Position numbers and translations under genes: made by a program. The notes under the pieces are model-generated. The model was not told the origin of the DNA, ran no database searches, and saw only the letters and a program-made list of their open reading frames with translations. 64,000 nt of DNA from Chaenocephalus aceratus (taxonomy: Eukaryota > Chordata > Actinopteri > Perciformes > Channichthyidae): the NCBI GenBank assembly GCA_023974075.1, contig CM043792.1, positions 23,212,014 through 23,276,013 of the forward strand. The letters are read 5' to 3'. Position 1 is the first letter of the stretch. The number at the start of each line of letters is the position of its first letter. This document shows positions 46,710 through 58,448 of the stretch, in pieces.

Positions 46710-49700
46710 ATGGATGATTATGTTCGCAATATATTAACTGAATGGAAACTCAGCGAATGGATAAACACATTTAAAGGTAAAGTATTCCCTTGCTTTTTGT
46801 TGGGCAAAACTATTATACAAAGTCGATATGACCTTCCAATACTGAAATATCTATAAACTGCCTCAACATCATTACTCAGTAACTTTCTGACATATCCCTG
46901 ACAGGCTTGTACATTTTCACACAGAAAGGAAACTATTAAATATTAACGTTCAGAGTGACTTATTTTATGTAGTATCTTTTCAGCAGCACTTAAATCAAGA
47001 CTGAAAATAACAAATAACAAAATATTAATATGAATTCAGCACAGACAACCTTATGAGGCTGTAATGCTCTTTAAAACATATTTTTCACAGCTCAACTCAC
47101 ATTTCACTCCATGCAAAATACACATCTACAGATATTTGCAATTGGTTGACATTTCTTAATTACATTTTTTTTTTTACAGATCATGAAGTTGACAAGGAAA
47201 GTCTTTTTTGTCTGGAAGATAATCACATTGCTGCCTTGATCAAAAAAGTGGGACCACAGTCAAAATTCAAATATAGACTCAAGTTGTTAAAGGTAATGTC
47301 TGCATTTGTATTATTTGGTCTCATTAATCTCAATAAATGTACAACATCTACATACAAAGGAGTATAATATATCTTATTGACTTTACTATCATTTTATAAA
47401 AGTTCTTTACTATTATGGATTTGAGACTATTTTTCTTTCTAACTAGGAGGAACAAAACACAACAGATCCGGAAACATCTGATTCTTCTGTTGAAGTTAGT
47501 TGAATGCAGTTTAATTCACTTTTTATATTGTCATTGTCTGTTCAACATTTGACATGGCCACCAAGAGTATTTATTTTATTCAGAATGTAAATAGGAGGAA
47601 GCTGTTTCTGCTCAGGTAATGATAACTTTAAATGGACCATGCTTGTTATCATTGAACTTGACTCAATCCTTCATGCATTGATATTTGAAGTGTCTTGAGA
47701 AAAAGTCACCTTTAACTGAAGAACTGTGAACTGTTTAATTTGTTCATAGTGCTGTTCATTCAGTTAAAAGAATGCTGAATGTGATCACTTCATAGCCAAA
47801 TTTGAAGTATATATTATCTTGCACAGAGTTTTGAATGGGAAATGGAATGCAATTGTATGTGTGTGAATTGTGACGATGTGTGTTCAAGCCTGTTCATGTT
47901 CATGTTCATCCTCAGGTTTGTCCGTCCACCAGCAAAACAAATGATAAAGGTGAGATACAGTGTTTTATGGATTATATGCAGTTTTATTCATATTTTATAG
48001 AATGAAGAACAATAAACCTGCTTTATCCAATTTTTTTTTTTTAAAACAAGGAAAGAGGAAGTCAAATCTCCAGGGTGAGTCCAGCAAATCACCAGCCAGA
48101 AAACGAGCATGTGAGGATATACAAGTTACAAAAAGAGGTATTTATTATTACTTTCCAAAATAATAGAAAGTAGGGTTAATAGGTATATGTGTTTAATGTT
48201 TTATTGTTCAGCAAATGAACTTACATATATTTAGCAACACAGGTCTTATTAAGTTATAATGGCCTTAAACTGGAAGATACTTGCCATATATACATGATGA
48301 AAATGATACTCTCAGGTATTCTTGATTGCTTCATTGGGAATACATCTCAATGGATATACTGGTTATTGGTTCCTGCTGAATAGTTCTTTACTTTTACTCT
48401 TACAGAAGTCATTCTGTCTAAGGTGAAAAACATCATGAGTTGTGTCCATCAGAAACTACCTAACCAAGACGACAAGTTCAACAAGTTCTTGAAGTAAGTA
48501 TTAGTGTTTTCGAGCAAGTGGAAAGAGTTTAAAGAAACCGTAAACCTGTCGAAATTATACAGCACTGAGGACACTGTTGTGATTTGTAAAAGTCCACATT
48601 TTTTTATATCCAAAAATGTGTCTGACGATAGTATTAAATAGGATGTTCGTACATGCAGATGGATTTCTTCTTGATTTTGACACACTCTTTTAGTGTTTGT
48701 TACATTTGTTAATTTGATCAAAAACCCATATTCAAACTCTTGCACAACAGAAAGAACATCAACGATTTGGAGACAGACAAGATGGAGGTGGTCGGCGTCT
48801 TTGGTAGAACGGGGGCTGGAAAGAGCTCTCTGATAAATGCCGTCATTGGAGTGAAGGATCTCTTGCCCTGTGGAAGAATCCGTGCATGTACCTCAGTGAT
48901 GATTAAAGTGAAGGCTAACATGCACAACCCAAAGTATGAGGGAGAAATCGAGTTCATTACAAAAGAGGTAAAATAAGCTAAATATGTTTGTTAACTTAGA
49001 GCTATTTCAACGTTTATGATCAAGCTGCAAATAAATATATAAGCTGACTACACAACATGCCATATAATAAAACATATATTTTTTAGGAGTGGGAAGAGGA
49101 GTTGAATCATTTCCTTGAGGATCAGGAAAAAGCCGAAGATTATCAAGACAGTGTTAAAAAGCTGTCAGCGCTGTACGGAAAATGGAGAAAAAAATCTCTT
49201 GAAAACCTCATGGAAGACAGATACTTCAGAGAAATTCCTGAATTTCTCAAATCCAAGAGTAAGATATTGACAAAGGATACAGTAAGTAAGATTAAAACTT
49301 ATATCATTTCATTAAACAGACTCTTGATTGGCGTAGTTTCACGACAGAACACCTTAATGCGAACGTAAATTCGGTATGTCATCAGAAAAATGGGCTTGAT
49401 CTAACTGGGCTCTAATAACAATAACTACAAAACCATATCTACTTTATGCACGAAAAGAAAATATCTACCAGTAACTAACTTGCTTGCAACAACCTAGATA
49501 TTTTAAGGCACTACCAGCTTTACATTTGAAATCATGTTAAAAATGTTAAACCTAATTGTTCCCCATTGCTAAAATATAAACGTACGGTTTGCTACTTTTC
49601 GATTTAATTCAGATGTTGTTGTTTCAGGGATAGAGATTCAAATTGACTTTTAATGTTATGCTGTAATAATTATTTAACACAATCTTTTAAAGCAATTTCA

Positions 49701-52700
49701 AGTTAAAGTTTGTTCATGTAAAAGAAATGGCCTCTTGTTTATTTTAGGCTGAAGACTTATCTAGAGAATTGGTCAAATACACACGATGTGTGGAAGATGC
49801 TAAAGAGGTGAAGAGGGGGTATTGGCCACTGGTGAAGTGTGTGACCTTCAGGGTGCCGGAGAATCGTCGTCTCCAGCACGTCACACTTGTGGATCTTCCT
49901 GGAAACGGGGACCGTAACAAGAGCAGAGACAGGATGTGGAAAGAGGTGATTTATCCACATAAAGTTCTGATTATTGTGGAAGGTTACACTGACAATGTAA
50001 CCGTTATTATTTGCTGTATTCCCCTCCAGCTTGTTGGAAGTTGTTCTACTGTGTGGATTGTGGCTGAGATAAATCGAGCAGCTTCAGAAAAAGAACCCTG
50101 GGAGATCCTGGAAGAATCCTACAGCCTCATGGGAAATGGTGGAGAGTGTCGGCAGATTCATTTTATCTGCACCAAGTCTGATGAAATTGGAGGTTCAGGC
50201 AATCAGTAAGTGGTTTAAGATGCCAAAAGTACTCAGTTAAATGTACCATTCAATTTAGACACTGACGCTTGAGACGGAGATGGCCAAGAGGAGAAACCAT
50301 GGAAACATTGATTACGTTAACAGGCACATTAGTATCCTGGTTTTGATCGTATTCAGGGATATAATGTGCACTTGAAACATGATGAACCAGGTTATTCATC
50401 ATCATAACAGTATCCATGTTTCTAAAATGTCTGCATGTGTGTCTTGATTCCTCAACATCTCAGCCATTTATTTCTGTCCTAATGTTGTTGCTTCACAAAC
50501 ACTTTGTGATGCTGGATTAAGCTCCTCCATGTGATCACTGGTTATTGAAAGTGATGAGTATGCTGCATAGTGATATGATATCCTGGAATGTATAGGCAGT
50601 TTATGTAATTCTTCAAATACAAATCTTTTCATAAAGGTCAGCAGCTGATGTTCGTGCTCAGATACTGAGAGAAAATGGGCAAGCCAAGACACAAGTGATG
50701 GCAGAATTCAGCAAACTAAAAGAGGTTAAGGTGAGTTATATTGAATAGAAATCAAACACAAATATTGTCCAAAACTGCAAACCTGCTTTGATATCGAAAC
50801 CTTTTTTTATTTTTTTTTAGAAACAATTCAGTGAGGAGTGTTTCAAGGTTTTCACAGTGAGCTCCACAGAGTTCATGAACAAGAACAGTCTAAATCCAGT
50901 TGACACAGGTGATTCAAGTCTCCATAAGTGAGCCCGGATGACAAAATGGTTTTATCTCTTCCAATAAATGTGTAGAGATACTAATTGAGTATAACACTTA
51001 AATTCAAAAATGTAATGTATGTATGTTACATGTTTTACAGAAATTCCCAAACTGAAGGAAATCCTGCAAGATCTCAATGACTGGCACTCTGAGACATTTA
51101 ACTATGTGTCCGGAGCTCGCGGGATTCTCTCTCTGATTCAGGGAGCCAGCATCAGAGAAGGGGTAAGATCAAGTAACAACATCTTTCATTGTGTTTAACA
51201 TTCATAGAAAATAAGAATGTGTTGTGTATGGTTTCAGGCTGACATAAAGAAAACTGTGTGTGAAAAACTTGAAAAAAACCTGAGTGATGAACTTGATAAA
51301 GTCAAGAAACCCATGGATGAGACCGTTATGGCTTTTGCAAGATGCCTCAGTGAGGGGGTTGAAAAATCTAAAAGTTCATGTGAAAAAGTCTTAAAGACGG
51401 TCCTTGATCCGGTAAGTATTTAAGTTGTAATTAAATCAAAACAACTGATTGCTCTTAATATGAATGTCTCTTACAAAATGTGTTTTGTTTCAGCTAAGTT
51501 ACGGGTCATTGAAGTGTGTAGTTGAGAAGGGTGGCATCCACAAACCAACAAGTGGGGATTTAATAAACATCAATATGAAGTTATCTTCATGTTTGACCGA
51601 CAGCATTGACAAGGAATTTAAGAAGACCTTCCCGTAAGAAATGACATAATAAACACATACAACCCTATGTTGGATGAATTATGTTTTACAATACATTTAT
51701 ATACATTATTGAAATACAACTTGTTAAGGTCTTATGAATGTAAGCATTTCCTCTTAATATGTTTTAGAAATGAAGGAAAAAGAAAACCATTCAACGGGGT
51801 CTTCAATGCGTTTTCACTTGGCACAGAGAAGCTGATGACGAATAAGGAGTGCGAAAATGTCAAACTGCAGCTGACATTTCTCAAGACAGAGGTAAAAGAT
51901 CCTATTAATTAGACGTTATCTAATATGTTTGTAAAGCCAGGGAGACTGTAGTGGAAGGGTGAGCAATATTATTAAATATAATACATTTTGATCAGTCAAC
52001 ATATTCATTGTACTGGAATAACTCAATATGATCTGGAGATGGCTTTGAAAAGTTAACTGCAGCTGTAAAGCGGACCCTGCCCCAAGTCATGACGACACAC
52101 TCAAGATTACAATAGAATATTCTGATATTGGGCAAAATGCACCCCCAGCTGGTGGACAGTTCTATCAGTTTGAATAATGTACTGATTTTCCGGGTAAAAT
52201 CTGGAAGAAATGAGCCTTTTTTGTAACTTATTGATTTTAAAATATGTTGATATCTGCTTCACATTCTCTCTCTTAGGAAGAAAAAATGAAAACCAAACTC
52301 AACAAACTCATCCGTAAACGTAAGAAAACGATCTACAGCATCCTGACAACAACAATCGAGGAGACCATGAAACCATGCTATGACAGTAAGTCAGAAGATC
52401 ATTACAGACGTAGATACACTTCTACACATTTTTATGTTGCAACATTTTGATGTCAACATGTTTCTGTTTTATGTAGGAGCAAAAAGATTTGGAGGACCAG
52501 GCATACTGAAAAACATGAGGGAAACTATTGAAACGCACGTGCATGATTCAAAGGACGTCATGTTTGCTCAGGCTAAAGACGCCATGATTAAACAGCTGAG
52601 AGACTTGATGGTTTGTCACAATTTATATTTCGTCATTCAGAAATAATTCTTCACTGAAACATGTTGAGCTGCACTTATCAATGTTTATCAATGATTTTTG

Positions 52701-53072
52701 GTCATCATTTACATAAAGGACTTTTCTTAATTCAAGAGAAATTCAAATAGGAACACTGCAACACAAACATACATGTCCATGTCAGTGATAAGTGATAAAT
52801 ATTTCAATGCTGATTTAGTCGGAGATCCTGGAGAAACTGGAGAGCACGATGCAGGAATCAATCGAGCTGTCACTCAAAACAGATGGTGTCTCCATCCCAG
52901 GTAAAGGAAACAACCACAAAAAATACTGTACATTTGATCGTAATTAAGAAGGCGATACATTTCCATTAGTGTATTAAATTAATCCACTTCTTTGAAACAA
53001 TGTTTTTTTTGTTTTTTAGATGTAAGTGAGCAGCTTGAGTTGGTAAACAAACACTACAATGAAATGACCTAA
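46710..53072 (+). CDS. SLIP-GC-like nuclear GTPase with SAM domain (copy B)
   Basis: Twenty coding exons join in frame: 46710-46776, 47180-47292, 47447-47494, 47916-47949, 48051-48137, 48406-48493, 48751-48967, 49087-49281, 49748-49945, 50030-50205, 50637-50730, 50821-50908, 51041-51162, 51238-51411, 51494-51633, 51768-51891, 52277-52385, 52477-52610, 52819-52900, 53020-53072. They total 2343 bases (780 residues), close to the length known for NUGGC/SLIP-GC. Residues 1-60 form a SAM domain (WKLSEWINTF, LEDNHIAALI). A basic, nuclear-signal-like stretch lies at 89-106. The large GTPase domain shows G1 GRTGAGKS (164-171), G3 DLPG (332-335) and G4 TKSD (397-400), followed by long helical regions to the stop. 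SLIP-GC proteins are nuclear GTPases linked to lymphocyte genome protection; the role of the fish family is less clear. All sites obey GT/AG; exon 9-10 spacing is odd (see findings). Confidence 0.9.
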
Positions 53073-54799
53073 AACCCAGATTATGGTGCAATTATTTGGT
53101 AAAACTACATTTAAACATAATGTAAAATATAAAATTAGCCAGCTTATGACTTGTTTTCAGAAAATACTAACAGTCCTTTTTTTACAATAGTGATTCACCC
53201 TGTCAAGCAGCTGCAGTGCGTCCATGATGTGCACAAGTAGGTTTTAGTGAAACTGATGATCCAAACTGTTAATAAGATGTTAATAAGTGTTTGTTATTAA
53301 TATTCAATTTCACAACATCGCTCTTTGTCTCTCTGGTGGACGTTTCAGGGTTGATCAGTGGAGAGTAACAGCAGACGCAGTTAACCTACCGAGGATAAAA
53401 GACATGAGGCCTCTGGATTGGGTCTCAACCATTTTTTGTATCTCTTTTTACTACTACTGTTTTTTACTGTTAGCATAAGGGGCTGCCCTAATTCATGTCA
53501 TTTTAAAATCCTTTCAAAAAAGCAGTTTGATGATAATCTTATGTTGTACAGTCTATCAATATATATCTCCATGTCAATAGCGACCCCCACATCCACCCCT
53601 GCTTTTGTGGGCATCAGCATTTTAGCTTTCATAAATATACTTTTTAATCCAGTTTTCAGCACACTTTTACTTAACACTTTAAATCTTGGTCTTTTTTAAC
53701 TAACAGTCTTTTACCCGAGCTCAGGCAACAGGACTTCTAGGCAGATTTATGTCTGATTCTAGGACGACAATCAGAGGTTAACACCTTGGTTTGTACCAAT
53801 GTTTGGCGATGTAAGAGGACTTACAGATCAACTATGAAACGTTAAACCTCCAGAACTGTTTGCAGATAAGCTAAGGTCACTTTGCATTAGCTTGCAGCCT
53901 CTCTGGCTTGTATCCATCAAGGAAACACTGACTTTAAAAGTAAACTGCTTTATTCAGTGCTGAAGCAGCTTTACTCTCTGGGTCAGTTTGTTTTGGAAAG
54001 GAGGAGAGACCTCTGGGAACATGTTGACCATAATGACAAACTATGAGTTGCTTTGCTGTCTTTGATTTGCTTTGAATGAGATCCCCCAGTGAACAAGTCC
54101 TCACTATGCCCATGTATCGGAGAATAGATATTGGATCTCAGCCACTGCTGTGATGTCACGAGACGTTTTGCTTTTAATGATTTAACAGTTGTTTTGACTT
54201 TTTCATATATGTATTTTCTGTTTTGAATCTGTTTGATAAGTTTAGGGCGACATTTCAATGAATTCATTAAATCCTCAGCACTACTGTAGGGGGATTTGGA
54301 TAGACTAGGCTTCTCAAATGATTTTTTTTATCTGTTCTCTTATTTTAAAGGACAAAACTCGCTGCAAATTAATGGTGTTTGGCGTTTTTTCATTCATGTA
54401 TGAAATCTAGAGGATGGCTTATCTGGTTCCTTGTTATTTACTCTTTTTTCCACACAATTCTTATTGCATGCATGTATTTGATGTGGTATACACTCCAATA
54501 AACCAATACATTTCACTTGTATTGCTCATGTTCTTGTTAAAGGATCTATCGGCTCTAGGTTTTCAATAACATACATTTTTATTGTTAGATAAACAAATCA
54601 TTTTCCATCTGCTCTTCCTGCCAAACCAGTTCAGTATAGGGTGCAGCTTTTTTAATGAGTAGTAATGCATCATGCTTTTTAATGTCACCAACGTGCTACT
54701 TACTGATTGTTCCCAAAGTTTACCACCATTCTTATTATGTTTGTTTATTTCTGTTTTCTGAAGCAGCAAAGCCACCCTATACTAATATCTCTTTGAAGC
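53073..54799 (+). other. 3' UTR and downstream flank of GTPase copy B
   Basis: The part 53636-54770 is shared with 283-1035, and 54385-54750 is shared with 60005-60375. The AATAAA at about 54498 (ctccaataaaccaatac) is in a conserved context and is the best polyadenylation candidate. Two splice-like segments (53191-53238 and 53350-53410) could be alternative 3' exons, but the main frame has already stopped. Confidence 0.55.
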
Positions 54800-55401
54800 A
54801 TGAAAGTGACATCCTTACTCAACTTACTCCAGTGTCGAATGTTCTTTACAATAATAACAGTAAACGTTTAATATAAAAGTTAAATGTTAATTTCTCAGTG
54901 TGCGTTACCAGCACCAGACCTAGGGGTAATCTGGACCAGCAGAAAGGGTTACACAGGCTAGGGAGCACTGTGTAGCCAACATATAAAGAGTGCCTGTGGA
55001 TTGGTAGAGAGAGGACCAAAGTTAATGTCCTCCTCAGGTCACAGCTTGTTTATTTCTGACATGCGCATGATCTGAGCTCCTGGCTATAGGCTCACTAATG
55101 GATCCACAGCAGAGCCAGAGCGCCATCTACTGACATTACAGTATATTGTCTAAATGTGAGGAGTTTGAAGTGTGTTGGAAAGATTATATTATTAACAAAA
55201 AATAGTGTCTCTGTTTAAGTCAAACTTAACATAACATTTCCAACCTGCTACATTTGCATTATTGTTGCAGAACTTTGCCTTTTTAAAGTGTGTGCAATGG
55301 TGATTAGGATGCTGTTGGTACCAGTATAACATGTCAAGAAAAACTTCTGACAAGTAAATCTCCCTCTCCAAGTGGCTTAATGACCTTATACGTAGGCCAG
55401 A
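54800..55401. other. Gene-free spacer
   Basis: No exon, RNA gene or repeat boundary is recognised between the GTPase flank and the LTR element. Confidence 0.4.
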
Positions 55402-55719
55402 TGTCACGCCCTAGCTCAAGGACGGCCAAAGGAAGGAGACCACACATGATTCATCCAATTGAAGTGCATTTATTTAAATAAACTAAATTAACTATGAAGT
55501 CAGTTAATCAGTGGTGTGTGAACATGCATCAGTATATAGAGAAAGGACAAACAAACCAAGGTCCAGTAGAGCCAAGCAACCCAAGAGGAGAGAAAGACTG
55601 ACTGCTCAGGCACCCATACTTGTAGCTGAGCAGTCAACCCAAATCAGGTGTCAGCAATCGCTCCTGATTTGGGGAGTGGCTAACCAGGGATCTGAGTCTA
55701 AGGCCTAGGGGCCGTCACA
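55402..55719 (-). repeat. 3' LTR of the Gypsy-like element
   Basis: Read on the minus strand it begins TGTGACGG and ends GGGCGTGACA, the TG...CA form of an LTR, 318 bases long. The same terminal bases, tgtcacgccctag on the plus strand, recur at 58434-58446 as the stub of the 5' LTR. Confidence 0.8.
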
Positions 55720-55731
55720 CCTCCCCCCTTT
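55720..55731 (-). promoter_or_regulatory. Polypurine tract
   Basis: The minus strand reads aaaggggggagg immediately inside the 3' LTR, the position and composition of the plus-strand primer used by LTR retroelements. Confidence 0.8.
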
Positions 55732-56046
55732 AGAATGAGGTAGCACCTCAGATCCTGAAACAAAACAAGAACATTTGACACAACATTTTCTTCCAATTCA
55801 TAAATCCGAGTAACACGTTTCAGAGCACAAAAACTGCATTATAAGCCTATCAAAAGTGATACTAGGCAAAGAAGGAACTATGACAAAAGTACATGAGGTG
55901 ACTACCGAAATTTGCACAAAACCCGCAATCATTACAGCCTAACCCCAGGAAAAGCAACTACTGCTGCTTAGTGGACGAAACAGGGAATGCCTGTACGGCC
56001 AAAACGTCAAGAAGAATGGGACGAAGCTCCCCTTGCCTGCCCCATC
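55732..56046 (-). other. Non-coding stretch between captured gene and 3' LTR
   Basis: About 315 bases without an extended frame. It may be the residue of the host transcript or of element 3' sequence; I recognise neither. Confidence 0.35.
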
Positions 56047-57906
56047 TTACCCAAAGAGGTTACTGTAGCTCTCTTTCACATACTTCCGTGTGTTACAAAT
56101 GTTGCACTCTGACCTTCTAGCCCAATTGGCATTGCCACATGTTTTGCACTTCCAATCATTTACACTGAAGAGACCCCTGCTCTTCCCAGCCAGAGTTGTC
56201 CAACTATCTGTTCCTCCAGCGTTCATCATATGTGCCCTCATGGTTTTCTTCTTGCCACATCTGTAACAACGGCTTCTTCTAGCAAAGTTCATCATTCCAC
56301 ACTTATCCGGACAAAACCAGTCCTCGCTTCTAACTTGAAAACTCTTTCCTGCAATGTTTATTTTGTTACCCCTGAATGGCTTTGCATGATCTGGCCAAAC
56401 ACGACCACCTGCCAGGTCATTTCCCAAAATGATGTCCACTCCAGTCACGGGCAACTCTGGACGAACACCAACCTCCACTTCTCTCTGGACCAAATCACAG
56501 GACAGAAACAGTTTATGCTCAGGCACAGAAATGGTTTGCAGAACAATCCCTCTAACTGGAACACAGCGCCCCATGTCTGAATCTGGAGAAAAAAGCAAGA
56601 TGGCCTCCCTCACAAAAGTATTCAAAGCGCCTGAGTCCCTCAAAATCCTGACTTGAACTTTCTTGTCACTCCCAACTAGGGTTACAAAACCGTCGGACAT
56701 AAACGAAGCATAACCCGACTCAACCTCTGAGATATCAATTGCCTTACCCTGCATTTGCAATGGAGCCAAGACTTCCGTTTCACCAACTCTGGGATTATGA
56801 ATAGTTGTAGCCAAGCCAACTGACTTCACATGAAAATTGTTGCTTTTCCCCTCTAGCAAAGGACATTCTTTTTTCCAATGACCCTGTTGATGGCAATAAT
56901 GACACACATTTGCATTGCTTGTGCCATTAGGATGCTGTGCAAACTTTGGGGACAAAGATCCTGCTTTCTGAGATTCATTCCTTTCATAACGCTCACCAAA
57001 GATGCGCCTGTGCGTCAACACATACTCATCAGCCAGGCCTGCTGCCTCCCTAGGACATGTGACTTTATGTTCATTAATATAGGTTGCAATGTTCTCGGAG
57101 ACCGACTGTTTCAACTGCTCCAGAATGATTAAATCACATAACTGATCCAATGTTTTTACCCCAGAAGCAGAGTACCAGTGCTTGAAATGCAAGATCAAAT
57201 CCCGTGCAAATCCCACATGTGTTTTGTTACCACTCTTTCACCAGTCTCTAAAATGTTGGCGGTACGCTTCAGGCACCAACTCATAAGTCTTCAAAACAGA
57301 CGATTTCACCGTATCATAATCTTTACAGGCGTCAGAAGATAAAGCGGAGTAGGCTTCTTGTGCTTTACCTGAAAACACACACTGCAACATTAAAGTTCTG
57401 TCCTCATCAGGCCAGCCCCTTGAATCAGCAACACGCTCAAACAGACACAAAAAAGTCTCTATATCATTTTCATTAAACTTTGGCAACAGTAAATTACTTG
57501 CAACATCAAAGCGTGAACTTACAAGTTCCTCATTCAATGCCGATGCAGACATTTTACCTGCCCTAATCAAAGCCAATTTTTGCAGTTCTAAATCCAGTTT
57601 CATTTGTTCCTTTTTGTATTTGATTTGTTCCACCTCTTTTTCAAGAATCAACAATTCTTTATGTTGTTCAAATGTTAAGCCAGACACATAATTAGTGACA
57701 ATGCTCTTACCTCCCCTGTCCATCAGTACCGCACAGTGTAGCAAATGAGCCTTTATAACACTTTTCAGGGTTTCCTTTGTTTGTTTGGAATCAACAGAGT
57801 AATAATGAGCAATCTTCACCAACTGCTCCTTTGTACATTGCTCCAACAACTCATCCGAGGGACACTGGACAAAATCTTCCACAATGTTAGCCATATCAAA
57901 CCACAA
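56047..57906 (-). pseudogene. Gag-protease-ZRANB2-like fusion, one in-frame stop
   Basis: Reading is in one frame from 57906 (the more likely start is the Met at 57894) to 56047, broken only by a TGA at 57238-57240. The N-terminal part is a gag capsid of the SCAN-related type (LPKFNENDIETFLCLFERVA, LMLQCVFSGKAQEAYSAL). After the stop, counting from the Met at 57216, a CCHC zinc knuckle lies at residues 105-118, an aspartic-protease DSG at 194-196 and its ILGND partner motif at 263-267. Residues about 289-389 are not retroviral: two RanBP2-type zinc fingers (W300-C320 and W355-C374) joined by KSRGLFSVNDWKCKTC. That linker and both fingers match, to my recollection, the N-terminus of the host splicing factor ZRANB2. 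The fusion is seamless, in frame and intronless. Confidence 0.8.
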
Positions 57907-58421
57907 AAATCTAGCAACCTAGATAACCAAATTGAGGCAACATACACCAAACCGTTACACTATGCAACTAGTGGCAACAACAACTGGTGACTCCCCATGC
58001 TCAACTAACTAATTAGAGTATGTCCCTTATCTGACTAAACTCGTACCTAGTCTTCGTACAGATACCTGTGGCGGGTATTGATTCACTGAAACCCAGTGGT
58101 ACTGGAAAGCAACTGTATACACAGCGACCCCACAAGAAACCATGGACGTGATCCCGAGACAACTGCTCTGGCCACTTTCTCTGTCACACTAAACCCAACC
58201 CCTGACAAGACTCTATTAGAACCTGCTGCTTGGCCTCACAGAGGAAAACACCAGTCACATGCCACACCAAACATTTAGCATATTTACCTCAAAGAAAACT
58301 GGCCCAAACTAGATTATAATAAAGCTCTCCAAAACAACTACATCCATGTGTGATACTCCAACCTAAATTAGCACAGAAAATGAATTCATACCAACAAAAT
58401 GTATGTCAAAATTTGACTTTT
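57907..58421 (-). other. Untranslated leader of the LTR element
   Basis: About 500 bases between the primer-binding site and the gag start on the minus strand. It is AT-rich, with no frame worth noting, as expected for a packaging leader. Confidence 0.5.
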
Positions 58422-58433
58422 GACGAGCCCCCA
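58422..58433 (-). promoter_or_regulatory. Primer-binding site, tRNA-Pro type
   Basis: Directly next to the 5' LTR stub, the minus strand reads TGGGGGCTCGTC. This equals the first 12 bases of the well-known tRNA-Pro primer-binding site; the remaining bases differ. Confidence 0.7.
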
Positions 58434-58448
58434 TGTCACGCCCTAGTG

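Larger units (their letters stand above)
55402..58446 (-). mobile_element. Gypsy-like LTR element with gag-protease and a captured host gene, no pol
   Basis: On the minus strand the order is a 5' LTR (only its last 13 bases remain at 58434-58446), a primer-binding site, gag-protease, a ZRANB2-like segment, a polypurine tract and a 3' LTR (55402-55719). There is no reverse transcriptase, RNase H or integrase between protease and the 3' LTR. Only about 315 bases separate the last coding codon from the polypurine tract. The element would need enzymes from a relative to move. The 5' LTR is cut short by a hAT element at 58449. Family assignment rests on gag and protease motifs. Confidence 0.8.

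Noticed and set aside
47584..47615. Possible extra exon of GTPase copy B (NVNRRKLFLL)
   Set aside because: It has AG/GT borders, but including it shifts the phase of exon 4, whereas skipping it gives a single 780-codon frame with matching phases throughout. It is conserved in copy C only because the whole intron is.
53287..53478. Possible extra coding exons after the GTPase stop
   Set aside because: Splice-like borders exist at 53191-53238 and 53350, but the main frame ends at 53072 and no alternative donor that bypasses the stop was convincing.
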